From Rudaea sp. (GTDB lineage: Bacteria > Pseudomonadota > Gammaproteobacteria > Xanthomonadales > Rhodanobacteraceae), in assembly GCA_031291055.1 (NCBI GenBank), contig JARLJU010000010.1:1-33256 (forward strand): DNA of 33,256 nt, written 5' to 3'. Shown piece by piece: positions 26,201-33,256 of this stretch. The translations under genes and the position numbers were made by a program. The notes under the pieces are model-generated. The model did not search any database and was not told the origin of the DNA. It worked only from the letters and a program-made list of their open reading frames with translations. Within the stretch, counting starts at the first letter, position 1. Every line of letters begins with the position of its first letter.

Positions 26201-26308
26201 ATCGAGCGCGGCAGCGCCCGCGCTCCAGAGCGAGGCCAGGAGCAGCAGACCACGCGCCGCGCGGTCGCACCAGCGACGCGCGGCACCTGCTTGCAATCGC
26301 TCGTTCAT
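23222..26308 (-). CDS. Diguanylate cyclase with periplasmic two-component-type propeller sensor
   Basis: This 1028-residue membrane protein should make c-di-GMP in response to an external signal. After a signal segment (1-35), residues 40-660 contain repeated reg_prop blades such as IGYMWIGTQNGIARFDG, GNLWIGTAPMLFRL and GRLWIGTRGGIAIY. A Y_Y_Y domain (about 670-727, RFRYQLEGYDNAWVDAG), one transmembrane helix (749-769) and a coiled coil (LELLVDERTHALSRANERL) lead to the GGDEF domain beginning DPLTDLHNRRFL at about 814. The active site reads GGEEF (about 890-894) and an inhibitory RxxD site (RVDD) lies five residues before it, so the enzyme looks active and feedback-controlled. Confidence 0.93.
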   Translation of the reverse strand: MNERLQAGAARRWCDRAARGLLLLASLWSAGAAALDPGARFHDYVLDNWNIESGLPQISVLSITQDGIGYMWIGTQNGIARFDGVRFVTYDRQSSGVDTTMATVAYTDRKGEPWFGTPHGALHYANGQFALLHAGRDNAAVQDIADDADGSLLFATSLGIMRYRNGKLEPAMLEGEPCYSLLRQDDVLWIGAVGTLIRIRPHDVTRYPLPASLVNARVSHLVADSDGLWLGTSAGLYRWNSGRIAAGGVDADVDRLGIESLYRDSAGNLWIGTAPMLFRLRPDHSIERIGADAFVRDSWVLSIYEDRERNLWLGSQTESLFRLWNGWARRISERDGLSDPFVWSIVRDPQNRIVLGTNSDIVTLGAHGVEELVSGKQLPNPSAYDLYYDSGGRLWIGTRGGIAIYANGKVERPPALTALDSYQINAIAQVGADYWIGSMGGLYRYRDDKLDRIGPAPGGTGARVRAIHALGADHLLIGTEAGLREVRGDSMQTPEWAHALDGMIVTYIAPIRPGLLGVTTLDAGFGLLADDRLLMLTSAQGLPSNNGWTFRVIDGSIYVAGIEGVWRLPLDALPDPASGVVHAVNPEMVLSASGRERGSQRVRCCNGGASARSAVDGDSIWLPTISGALRLDTRAIVTAQQQPNVVVEGLRHNGRWYAPGAIPELGGGSRDVEIDFTGLSFRDPRSLRFRYQLEGYDNAWVDAGARRAAFYTNLPPGNYRFRVQASLPDGIASGSDGTLTFVLPALWYELALVRAVLACAGIGLIAFLVMLRLRRYRAHQHRLELLVDERTHALSRANERLRLANQTLAQESQTDPLTDLHNRRFLLDHIHLLLNDGIGDGVALAFLLLDLDNFKRVNDEFGHAAGDSVLVQLAELLRSIARVDDYPLRWGGEEFLIVLKRVRPEQALETAERIRLKLAAHTFRLSDGRELRLTGSIGFAMHPLRPELRAGSDWTLTMELADAALYRVKQWGRNGSAGLVAGPALNGSTLTAQSLLQIDALVEAGALRWLRPIGASHLRLVRQGKDSL

Positions 26309-26401
26309 GACCTAATTACGATTCCTGTCACGCTGTGGTGCGCGAAACTGTAATAATAGCGGTTCGCCCGCGTGCCGAGATGAACGAATCCAGGATTTCC
26401 G

Positions 26402-26959
26402 ATGGCCGGCTACAGTCAGACCTCCGAGCCGATTGTGTTTGCGCGCGATTGTGTTGCCGTCATGGTGCCGCAGGGGCAGGAAGTAACCCTCCCCGCCGGC
26501 CAGACCGGCTACATCACGCAGGCGCTCGGCGGCAGCTTCACGGTGTTCATCGACGGTAACCTGTTCCGCATCCGTGGCGTGGATGCCGACGCCATCGGCA
26601 AGGAACCGCCCGAAGCACTGCAACTCGGCGCCGAAGCCGACGATGCCGAAGTGGAAAAACTGGTCTGGCAGCAATTGCGCACCTGCTACGATCCGGAAAT
26701 CCCGGTCAACGTGGTCGACCTGGGCCTGGTGTACGAATGTACATTGGAAAAAATGGAAGATGGCCGGCGCCGGGTGAAGGTGATGATGACTCTGACTGCA
26801 CCGGGCTGCGGCATGGGCGACATCCTTGTCGACGACGTGCGCAGCAAGGTCGAATCGATTCCCACCGTTGGCGAGGCCGATGTCGAGCTGACTTTCGATC
26901 CGCCGTGGAACCACTCGATGATGTCCGATGTGGCGAAGCTAGAGACGGGGATGATGTGA
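26402..26959 (+). CDS. sufT: Putative Fe-S cluster assembly protein SufT
   Basis: This 185-residue protein matches SufT: an N-terminal part with VPQGQEVTLPAGQTGYITQA, then a DUF59/MIP18-like domain with LRTCYDPEIPVNVVDLGLVY and TLTAPGCGMGDIL, containing the conserved Cys, and a closing FDPPWNHSMMS. DUF59 proteins help mature or deliver Fe-S clusters. AGGA precedes ATG 26402 by eight bases. No other suf gene is in the window, so it stands apart from the suf operon, lying between two c-di-GMP-related genes. Confidence 0.93.
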   Translation: MAGYSQTSEPIVFARDCVAVMVPQGQEVTLPAGQTGYITQALGGSFTVFIDGNLFRIRGVDADAIGKEPPEALQLGAEADDAEVEKLVWQQLRTCYDPEIPVNVVDLGLVYECTLEKMEDGRRRVKVMMTLTAPGCGMGDILVDDVRSKVESIPTVGEADVELTFDPPWNHSMMSDVAKLETGMM

Positions 26960-27039
26960 TCAGAGGCGAGCAACTGTCCATGGGGCTTGCCGTTCGGCTT
27001 CCTGCATCACCATGAATCGTCGCGTAAACATGCCGATTC

Positions 27040-29643
27040 CTACCACAGAGGTCGATTGAAATCGAAATCCGGCTGCGGCTGCGGTCGCGCGAAGGCAGGC
27101 CCGACGCCGTAGTCAACGCCAAGCCGCAGCAGCAGGTGCGCACGCTGCAGGCTGTCCACTTCCGGCGCAATGACCGCCGCACCCGCGCCATGCGCCTTGC
27201 GCACCAGCGCAAGCAGGGTGTCGTTGATCGATTTGGCGTTGCCCAGTTCGGCGACGAGTTCGCTCGCCAGGCGCACAAAATCCACATCGAGATTTTTCAG
27301 CGCATGTACAGCGGCCCAGTCGCGGCCATAGTCGACCAGGCAGAAGCGCACGCCTTGCTGATGCAATGCCTTGAGCTGGTCGGTACCGCGCGAACCGGCG
27401 TCGATCAAGGCTGAGCAGGCCAGTTCGATCGTGAGGCCGGTTCCGGACAGATGCCGCTGCTTGAGCTCGCGGCTGAGCCACCAGACAAACTCGGGTTCCA
27501 GCGCGCTGCTTACCGCCTGCGGCACGAACAGGCGCAACTGGCGCCCGCGCCGCAGCTGGTCCTCGCGTACTTCCAGCGAGTGTTGCAGCAGCCAGCGGTC
27601 GAGCGTGCCGATCTGGTTGCATTCGGCCGCCACGGGCGCCAGATCCGCATAGGCGATCGCCGTGCCCGGATGCTGCAGGCTCTTGACCTTGAAACCCACT
27701 TCGTACTGTCCGGACAACTTGCCGCCGAGCGGAACGATCGGCTGGAATTCGAACTGGGTCTGTTCCGGCGTCAACGGCCGGCTCAGCACCGCACGCACGG
27801 CCAGCATCGGATCGACTGGAAGCAGGGCGGCTTCCCTGGCCTCGAACCAGAGCACGCGGTTGCCGCCCAGGTGCGCAGCGGCCAACTGCGCGGCCTGCGC
27901 ATTGTTGACCACCGCATCGACGCCAGGTTGCTGCTCGCCGCTGAGCATGGCCATGCCCAGGCTCGCAGTCAAAGTATAGGCGTGCCCATTGAACTGCCAT
28001 GGTTGCTGGCTCAGCACGGCGCGGATGCGTTCGGCGGCAGCAGTCACTTCATTGCGGCTGCGCCGGTGCATCAGGGCGAAATAGTGGAAATCCTGGTATT
28101 GCGCCGGAACATCGGCTTCATCGAGCTGGCTGCGCAGGATGTTGCCGATATGGGCATCGAGTGCCGCCACGCCGGCCAGACCGGTCTGTTCGCGCAACTG
28201 GCGCGGATGATCCAGGGCGATGAACATCAGCGCGGCGGAGCGGTCGCCGAGCGTGATTTCCAGTTTCTCGATCAAGGTGGTGCGCGAATACAGGCCCGTG
28301 CGCGAATCGCGGCCTCCGGGTGTGCCGAGCATTTCGCGCAGCCAGTGCGCGCGTTGTGCACGCGCCTGCACCGCGCTCAGCAGATGGCGTGCCTTGACCG
28401 GCTTGAGCAGGAACTCGTCGCCGCCGGCGGCGATTGCATCGAAGCGCTGGCCGATGCCAGCAGCATCGGCGGCGAGGATGATGGGCACGGCCGCGTATTC
28501 GGGCTGCTGCCGGATCAGCTGCGTCAATTCAATGCCGCGCACGTCGGGCAGGTCGCAGTCGATCACGATGACGTCGGGACGGAATTCGCCCAGCGCGGCG
28601 AGTGCGGCCTGGCCGTTGCCGGCAAGGCGTGCCGTCATGCCGCGCTCGACCAGACAGCGCGCGGCTTCGGCGGCCTGGGAGCGATTCTGGTCGACGATCA
28701 GCACGCGCCATTCCGGCTGCGTACCTTGCGCGAGCAGTTCGTCGAGCTTGCCGACGACGCGCAGCGAATCGATCGGGGTACTGAACAGGGCGCTGGCACC
28801 GGCGCGCATGGCCAGCAGGCGATGGCCCAGGTCGCCATCCTGCGAGATGGCCACGACTGCCGGCAGTCGTTCGTCGTGGAGGCCGAGCTGGGTATATAGA
28901 ACGCCGACACGTGCCATGACGCGCAGCTTGCGCGCATCCAGCAGCAGGGCGCCGGGAATGGCGTGACCGAGAAAATTCAGCAGCGCTTCGCCGTCGCCGA
29001 ACTCGCGGACGTCGTAGCCACGCTCGGCCAGTCCTGCGGCCAGACCGGGAATGGAATCGGGTTTCAGGCCAACCAGGCACACCGCGCGCGGCAGGCGCGT
29101 CGGCCGCGCGCCCTGGTCCCGCTGGCCGGTGGCATCGGCGGATTCGGGCATTGTGCCGGCCATTTCTTGCAGGTCGGCGGCTGCGAGCCGTGCCATCGGC
29201 TCCGGGGCAATCGGTGTTGCGGTTTCCGGTTTCGCCTGCGGCGGCTCGGTCGCTGGCGTAGCCGGCACGATGCGTGCGCCAGGCAGCTCATGCACCGCGG
29301 CGGTCGCGGTGGCAGACAGATCGGTCAAGACACTGCCGAGACGGTTGACCATGTCGGCCAGGCGGCTCAGATCGCGCGCGTTGGGTACCAGACGGTCATC
29401 GACGAACGAACACAAATAGGCTTCCAGCTCGAGCGCAGAAGTGTTGACGTCGTCGAGCCCGAGGCGTTCGCTGGTGAGGGCGATCTGATCGACTTCCTCA
29501 CCCAGTTTGCGCGCGGCGGCCTGTTCCCAGCCGTTTTGCGCCAAGGGCTGCCAACGCCGCACGAGAGCCAGACAGCGTTCGCGCAGCTCCGCACGCGCGC
29601 GCTCAGCACCTTCGAGCATGGTTGTCGTATCCTGACCGCTCAT
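27040..29643 (-). CDS. Two-receiver protein with degenerate GGDEF and EAL domains
   Basis: This 867-residue protein has a helical N-terminus (1-115), a Pro/Ala-rich linker, a degenerate receiver (about 188-305), and a second receiver (about 313-430) with phospho-acceptor Asp in VIVIDCDLPDVRG and the conserved Lys in FLLKPV. A GGDEF-like domain (about 440-595) has ALMHRRSRNE where the signature should be, and the EAL-like domain (about 620-860) has YEVGFKV for the EAL motif (near 645) and VDYGRDW for DDFGTG. Neither enzyme site can work, so it is probably a c-di-GMP receptor or scaffold in the manner of FimX. The GGDEF string at 407-411 belongs to the receiver. Confidence 0.88.
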   Translation of the reverse strand: MSGQDTTTMLEGAERARAELRERCLALVRRWQPLAQNGWEQAAARKLGEEVDQIALTSERLGLDDVNTSALELEAYLCSFVDDRLVPNARDLSRLADMVNRLGSVLTDLSATATAAVHELPGARIVPATPATEPPQAKPETATPIAPEPMARLAAADLQEMAGTMPESADATGQRDQGARPTRLPRAVCLVGLKPDSIPGLAAGLAERGYDVREFGDGEALLNFLGHAIPGALLLDARKLRVMARVGVLYTQLGLHDERLPAVVAISQDGDLGHRLLAMRAGASALFSTPIDSLRVVGKLDELLAQGTQPEWRVLIVDQNRSQAAEAARCLVERGMTARLAGNGQAALAALGEFRPDVIVIDCDLPDVRGIELTQLIRQQPEYAAVPIILAADAAGIGQRFDAIAAGGDEFLLKPVKARHLLSAVQARAQRAHWLREMLGTPGGRDSRTGLYSRTTLIEKLEITLGDRSAALMFIALDHPRQLREQTGLAGVAALDAHIGNILRSQLDEADVPAQYQDFHYFALMHRRSRNEVTAAAERIRAVLSQQPWQFNGHAYTLTASLGMAMLSGEQQPGVDAVVNNAQAAQLAAAHLGGNRVLWFEAREAALLPVDPMLAVRAVLSRPLTPEQTQFEFQPIVPLGGKLSGQYEVGFKVKSLQHPGTAIAYADLAPVAAECNQIGTLDRWLLQHSLEVREDQLRRGRQLRLFVPQAVSSALEPEFVWWLSRELKQRHLSGTGLTIELACSALIDAGSRGTDQLKALHQQGVRFCLVDYGRDWAAVHALKNLDVDFVRLASELVAELGNAKSINDTLLALVRKAHGAGAAVIAPEVDSLQRAHLLLRLGVDYGVGPAFARPQPQPDFDFNRPLW

Positions 29644-29829
29644 CGGTACGCCCTGATCCGTCCGTTAGCCAGGCGCAAACAGTGTAACGCCATCGCGGTC
29701 CAGATTGCAGTATTTGAGCCCCTCGGGGCGTGCTTGCGCTCACAGTTTCGACACTGGACAGCCGCGTGAGGGCTGCTTGCAGGCCTCAGATCGGTTTAGC
29801 ATCCCGCCCATGGGTTACAGAGACGAGCC

Positions 29830-30252
29830 ATGAAACGCAACCTGCATTGGTGGATCATCCTGCTGTTCCTGCTGGCGCTTGGTTATGACCTGGTGGTGTG
29901 GGGAGCGGCGGCGCGCTTGCCCGAAGTTGGTCCCCGGCTGCTGGCTTCGGCCCAGCGCGAGGCAGCGCTGACTTACGCCTACATGCGGGCCGGCAGCATT
30001 CTGGACGCTGCTGTGCCGCTGCTCGACGACTGGGGCAGCCAGCGCGCGCAGATGGCGCTCGGCGAGGGTTTCGCTCGGGTGAAGGACGATCCCCGGGTGG
30101 CAATGGATCTGGTCTTTTCCCAGACCTGGAATGCGCAGCACCTCATGTTGAAGTTCTGTCACTCGGCCGCGCCGGTGCTCGCGGTCATTGCCCTGGTGTT
30201 CTGGGTACGCAGGCCGAAGAAGATTCGCCTCATGGGCCAGCGCCGCCGCTGA
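29830..30252 (+). CDS. Membrane protein of unknown function with two helices
   Basis: This 140-residue protein has an N-terminal hydrophobic helix (about 7-25, WWIILLFLLALGYDLVVWG), a roughly 85-residue soluble segment rich in Ala, and a second helix (about 110-127, SAAPVLAVIALVFWV) followed by a basic tail, RRPKKIRLMGQRRR. This topology puts both ends in the cytoplasm with the middle in the periplasm. No family recognised. It is divergent from the receiver protein and is followed by an AT-rich hairpin. Confidence 0.75.
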   Translation: MKRNLHWWIILLFLLALGYDLVVWGAAARLPEVGPRLLASAQREAALTYAYMRAGSILDAAVPLLDDWGSQRAQMALGEGFARVKDDPRVAMDLVFSQTWNAQHLMLKFCHSAAPVLAVIALVFWVRRPKKIRLMGQRRR

Positions 30253-30263
30253 GCCGCGTTAAA

Positions 30264-30279
30264 TTATCTATTAAGATAA
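30264..30279 (+). terminator. AT-rich hairpin after the membrane protein gene
   Basis: TTATCT-ATTA-AGATAA is a perfect six-base-pair stem with a four-base loop starting 12 bases after the stop at 30252. The weak AT stem and absence of a T-run make termination uncertain. Confidence 0.3.
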
Positions 30280-30441
30280 AAGTGCACAAAATATACTCGT
30301 CTCCCGGCATGCCGGCTGCTGCCGCGGAATCGAGTCTGCTTGAAATGTGCCCGTACCCGGCAAAGTCAGGCGCAGTGCGGTATCCATGACTTCCGGCAGG
30401 GGTAGGCCGGAGCTCAACTCGGCGCGTCCATCTGGACTTCT

Positions 30442-30508
30442 GGACGTCCGAAGTTACGTTTAGTTACATATGTAAATTGTCCGGACATTTGTGTTGCTAA
30501 GCAACAAA
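30442..30508. promoter_or_regulatory. Row of four palindromes upstream of the protease promoter
   Basis: Within 67 bases lie GGACGTCC (30442-30449), the perfect 12-mer TTACATATGTAA (30464-30475), the perfect 10-mer TGTCCGGACA (30478-30487), and GTTGC-TAA-GCAAC (30493-30505), whose arms extend with TTTGT/ACAAA allowing one bulge. Each could be a dimer-binding site; the last overlaps the candidate -35. Confidence 0.5.
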
Positions 30509-30522
30509 TATGTTTTTATATC
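30494..30522 (+). promoter_or_regulatory. Candidate sigma-70 promoter of the sedolisin gene
   Basis: TTGCTA (30494-30499) and TATATC (30517-30522) are separated by exactly 17 bases in the most AT-rich part of the region. Transcription would begin near 30529 and leave a leader of about 260 bases before ATG 30793. Confidence 0.4.
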
Positions 30523-30585
30523 AATAACTTAGAAGCAATATTTCCTTGACGAACGGTACGACGGACGGTAACGTTCCGCCGCGCT

Positions 30586-30762
30586 TCGTGCCGGGGCACG
30601 ACAGGCGCAACCCTGACGGACATGACAGCGTACCCGTGGAAACGGGCAACGCCGGGCCGTACGCAACAAAGCTGCCGCTCGGCGGTTCGCGCAGGCGGAT
30701 TGTCGCGTGGTATCCGGGACGCATCGGGGGCGACGGATTGCACGGTACCGCGGTTATCGCGG
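30586..30762 (+). other. Potentially structured 5' leader of the protease mRNA
   Basis: Helices found by eye: TCGTGC-CGGG-GCACGA near 30586-30601; outer stem GCGTAC/GTACGC (30628-30633 with 30659-30664) enclosing CCCGT-GGAA-ACGGG (30633-30646, GNRA loop; the outer and inner stems share base 30633); and CCGCG-GTTAT-CGCGG (30748-30762), 30 bases before the start codon. No known riboswitch class was matched; GC-rich sequence pairs easily, so function is unproven. Confidence 0.35.
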
Positions 30763-30792
30763 ATCCATCCACCTTACTGGGGTTCTAACTAA

Positions 30793-33256
30793 ATGACTGC
30801 AAACCATAGAGCACGACTTCACCGTACGTCGCTGGCATTGGCAACGCTGCTTGCACTTGGCACCGGCTTTGCCGTGAACGCGGTTGGCATAAACAATGGC
30901 GGCCAGGCAGTAACCGCGCTGGCGCCCGCCACGGCCTTGCGCTCGGGAGACACCATCACCGGGACGCTTGCCACCACGCAGCCGATGCACATCGAGGTTG
31001 CGCTGAAATTGCGCAACCAGGCGGCGCTGGATACGTTCATTGCTGCGGCCAACTCTTCCAATTCGGTAATGGCCCAGCGTGTGCTGACGTCCGACCAGTT
31101 CAGTGCACAGCACGCGCCGACCCAGGCTGATGCCCAGGCCGTCGCGGACTACCTGACCAGAGCGGGCTTCCAGAATGTGACCATCGCTCCCAACCGCATG
31201 CTGGTTTCCGCGGACGGCACCGCGGCGGCCGCGCAGTCGGCATTCATCACCTCGTTTGCCAACGTGAAGACAGCCGACGGTCGCATGGCGTTTGCGAACA
31301 ACGATGCGGTGCATATCCCGGCTTCGCTGCAGAACATCGTGCTGTCCGTCATCGGCCTGCAGACCGTGCATCAGGCGCACACCCTGGCACGTCGTGCCAC
31401 CACGAGCCTGGCGCCACTGGCAGTCACCGGCCACAGTCCGGTCGAGTTCTCCTCCATCTACGGCGGCACCGGCGTGACCACCGGCGCGGGCGTGACGGTC
31501 GGCATCATCACCCAGGGCAAGATCACCCAGACCATCACCGACCTGAATACGTTCACCTCGCAGAACGGCCTGGCGACCGTTACCACGACAACGGTCAACA
31601 CCAACGGTACCAGTACCGATACCAGCGGTGTCGACGAATGGAACCTGGATAGCCAGGACATAGTCGGCATGGCCGGCGGTCAGATCGGCAAACTGATTTT
31701 CTACAACATCCCGACGCTGTCGAACGCCAACCTCACGGCCGACTTCAACACCGTCGTGTCGGCCAACGCCGCGAAGGTCATCAACGTCTCGCTCGGCGAG
31801 TGCGAAACCGATGCGCAGGGCGACGGTTCAGCCGCCGCGCAAGACCAGATCTTCAAGACGGCGGTGGCACAGGGCCAGACGATCTCGGTGTCCACCGGCG
31901 ACTCCGGCGCGGACGAATGCGGCACCGGGGGCACCACGCCAAGCTGGCCGGCGGCCTCGCAGTACGTCATCGCCGTGGCCGGAACTACGCTGAATGCCTC
32001 CACGACCACCTGGAGCAGCGAAACCGTGTGGGTCGACTCGGGCGGTAGCCAGAGCACGTTCGAACCCAAGCCGAGCTGGCAGACACTGTGGACGGGCGCG
32101 CATCGTGGCGTAGCCGACGTTGCTTTCGACGGCGATCCGAACAGCGGCGCGAATATCATCGTCAACGGCGCCAGCACCCAGGTCGGCGGTACCAGCCTGT
32201 CGTCTCCGCTGTTTGTCGGCACCTGGGCGCGCATCATCGCCATCAAGGGCACGACCATCGGCTTTGCCGGTCCGCTGATCTACCAGCTGCCGGCCGCCGA
32301 TTTCCACGACATCACCTCGGGCAACAATGGGGGTTCGACGGCAGCTGCCGGTTACGATCTTGCTTCCGGTCGCGGCAGCATGATCATCAGCAAGGTTGCG
32401 ACCGACATCGGCGGCGGTACGGGCACAAATGTCCCGCCCGTGGCAAACTTCAGTTTCACGACCAGTGGTCTGGTTGCCACCTTCACCGACAGTTCCACAG
32501 ACAGCGATGGCACGATCGCTTCGCGTGCATGGACCTTTGGCGACGGCGGCACCTCGACGGCGACCAATCCTAGCCACACCTATGCCGCGGCCGGCACCTA
32601 CAGCGTTGCGCTGACAGTGACCGACAACGGCGGTGCGACCAACACCAAGACGTCTTCGGTGACTGTTGCGGCCACCAACGTCCCACCGGTGGCCAACTTC
32701 AGTGTCGTGACCAATGGCCTGGTGGCCACCTTTACCGACAGTTCCACTGACAGCGACGGCACGATCGCCTCGCGGGCATGGACTTTCGGTGATGGCGGTA
32801 CGTCAACGGCAACCAGCCCAAGCCACACCTATGCCGCGGCCGGCACCTACAGCGTCGCGTTGAAAGTGACCGACAACGGTGGTGCGACCAACACCAAGAC
32901 GACGTCGGTGACCGTCACCAGTGGCACCGGCGGTTCGACCCAGCTGCTGGGCAATACCGGATTCGAGAACGCGACGGCTTCGCCGTGGACGCTCAGCTCC
33001 GGCGCGTTGTGCACCAACAGCGGCTGCACGGGTGAAACGGCGCACGCCGGTACCGGGTTTGCGTGGCTGGACGGCTATGGCACAACGCATACCGACACGG
33101 CTTCTCAGGCGGTTACGATCACGGCCGGCAAGACGACGGCGACGCTGCAGTACTACCTGCATATCGATACGGCCGAAACGACCACGACGACCGCGTACGA
33201 CACGCTGACCGTGGGTGTGTACAACAGCTCGGGCACCTTGCTGAAGACGTTGGCGA
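30793..33256 (+). CDS. Secreted S53 (sedolisin/kumamolisin-type) serine-carboxyl peptidase with PKD domains, 3' end beyond window
   Basis: The frame is open from ATG 30793 to the window edge (821 codons). A signal segment (about 8-30, TSLALATLLALGTGFAV) precedes an activation propeptide (about 50-200). The catalytic domain has Glu282 and Asp286 in VDEWNLDSQD, the oxyanion Asp370 in STGDSGADECG, and the nucleophile Ser468 in GGTSLSSP; the calcium site DITSGNN...GYDLASGRG follows, so the enzyme looks complete. Two PKD domains (about 546-710) and a jelly-roll-like domain starting NTGFENATASPW come next. S53 peptidases usually act on proteins at acid pH. Long upstream DNA suggests it is regulated. 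Confidence 0.92.
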   Translation, partial: MTANHRARLHRTSLALATLLALGTGFAVNAVGINNGGQAVTALAPATALRSGDTITGTLATTQPMHIEVALKLRNQAALDTFIAAANSSNSVMAQRVLTSDQFSAQHAPTQADAQAVADYLTRAGFQNVTIAPNRMLVSADGTAAAAQSAFITSFANVKTADGRMAFANNDAVHIPASLQNIVLSVIGLQTVHQAHTLARRATTSLAPLAVTGHSPVEFSSIYGGTGVTTGAGVTVGIITQGKITQTITDLNTFTSQNGLATVTTTTVNTNGTSTDTSGVDEWNLDSQDIVGMAGGQIGKLIFYNIPTLSNANLTADFNTVVSANAAKVINVSLGECETDAQGDGSAAAQDQIFKTAVAQGQTISVSTGDSGADECGTGGTTPSWPAASQYVIAVAGTTLNASTTTWSSETVWVDSGGSQSTFEPKPSWQTLWTGAHRGVADVAFDGDPNSGANIIVNGASTQVGGTSLSSPLFVGTWARIIAIKGTTIGFAGPLIYQLPAADFHDITSGNNGGSTAAAGYDLASGRGSMIISKVATDIGGGTGTNVPPVANFSFTTSGLVATFTDSSTDSDGTIASRAWTFGDGGTSTATNPSHTYAAAGTYSVALTVTDNGGATNTKTSSVTVAATNVPPVANFSVVTNGLVATFTDSSTDSDGTIASRAWTFGDGGTSTATSPSHTYAAAGTYSVALKVTDNGGATNTKTTSVTVTSGTGGSTQLLGNTGFENATASPWTLSSGALCTNSGCTGETAHAGTGFAWLDGYGTTHTDTASQAVTITAGKTTATLQYYLHIDTAETTTTTAYDTLTVGVYNSSGTLLKTLA
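32428..32925 (+). repeat. Tandem PKD-domain repeat, 249-base period
   Basis: Two in-frame copies begin NVPPVANFS at 32428 and 32677. They differ at only a few residues (e.g. FTTSG/VVTNG, TNPS/TSPS, ALTVT/ALKVT) but at many third codon positions, while a block covering SHTYAAAGTYSV is nearly base-identical. This suggests an older duplication with selection or partial gene conversion. Confidence 0.85.

Larger units (their letters stand above)
30253..30792 (+). other. 540-base non-coding region upstream of the sedolisin gene
   Basis: No convincing gene lies here. Short open frames on both strands (about 75-80 codons) lack ribosome sites and coding character. The left half is AT-rich relative to the window and contains hairpins, stacked palindromes and a promoter-like sequence; the right half is GC-rich and can fold extensively. 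It probably serves the protease gene starting at 30793. Confidence 0.6.

Noticed and set aside
28411..28425. A GGDEF pentapeptide in the 867-residue protein
   Set aside because: It lies at residues 407-411, directly before FLLKPV of the second receiver domain, where AGGDEFLLKP is a normal receiver sequence. The true GGDEF-domain position, further on, is degenerate.
30580..30760. A c-di-GMP-I (GEMM) riboswitch
   Set aside because: Fragments such as a GNRA-capped hairpin and ACGCAACAAAGC recall the class, but the conserved core strings and their order could not be matched, so no riboswitch is called.
30516..30788. Overlapping short open frames on both strands upstream of the protease
   Set aside because: They use weak starts with no ribosome sites and show no recognisable domain. 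Open frames on both strands are expected in GC-rich non-coding sequence.

Overview
The window reads as a GC-rich gammaproteobacterial chromosome segment, most likely of the order Lysobacterales/Xanthomonadales (Rhodanobacteraceae-like). This is an inference from gene content and style: mutY-yggX downstream of ftsY, a three-gene pntAA-pntAB-pntB transhydrogenase, SufT, a PKD-bearing sedolisin and several c-di-GMP proteins. No rRNA or other phylogenetic marker is present.

Region 1 (1-3870) is accessory DNA next to the 3' end of a tRNA-Phe gene. It holds an IS3-family element with a visible -1 frameshift heptamer, a HEPN-like gene that ends exactly at the presumed IS terminus, a coiled-coil/zinc-ribbon gene, and a divergent two-gene cassette of a DprA-like protein and a phosphoribosyltransferase, which resembles the ShosTA toxin-antitoxin/anti-phage family. 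A short block of repeats and a hairpin separates the cassette from the tRNA. The layout fits a genomic island with a defence cassette inserted at the tRNA; no integrase is seen.

Region 2 (3871-15060) is mostly housekeeping. It contains tRNA-Phe, a small periplasmic DUF6491-type protein, the reverse-strand run ftsY-mutY-yggX, divergent rsmD followed by coaD, and a lipoprotein. A forward-strand series follows: ferredoxin, gamma-glutamyltranspeptidase, metallo-beta-lactamase fold protein, TMEM43-like protein and MAPEG protein. A reverse-strand Nudix hydrolase and a forward-strand exported beta-propeller protein end the region.

Region 3 (15061-23220) has a free-standing 5'-3' exonuclease, a nitroreductase, the pnt operon behind a 9-bp perfect inverted repeat, a small membrane protein with a TTG start, a GNAT acetyltransferase overlapping a flavin oxidase-like gene, and a divergent MocR/GabR-type regulator with GTGCCA/GTACCA repeats in the shared promoter region.

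Region 4 (23221-30252) carries a periplasmic-propeller diguanylate cyclase with an apparently active GGEEF site, SufT, a large two-receiver protein whose GGDEF and EAL domains are both degenerate (a likely c-di-GMP receptor or scaffold), and an unknown two-helix membrane protein.

Region 5 (30253-33256) begins with about 540 bp of non-coding DNA holding a row of palindromes, a promoter-like sequence and a long leader able to fold. It precedes a secreted S53 (sedolisin/kumamolisin) protease with complete catalytic residues and two near-duplicate PKD domains. The protease runs off the right edge.
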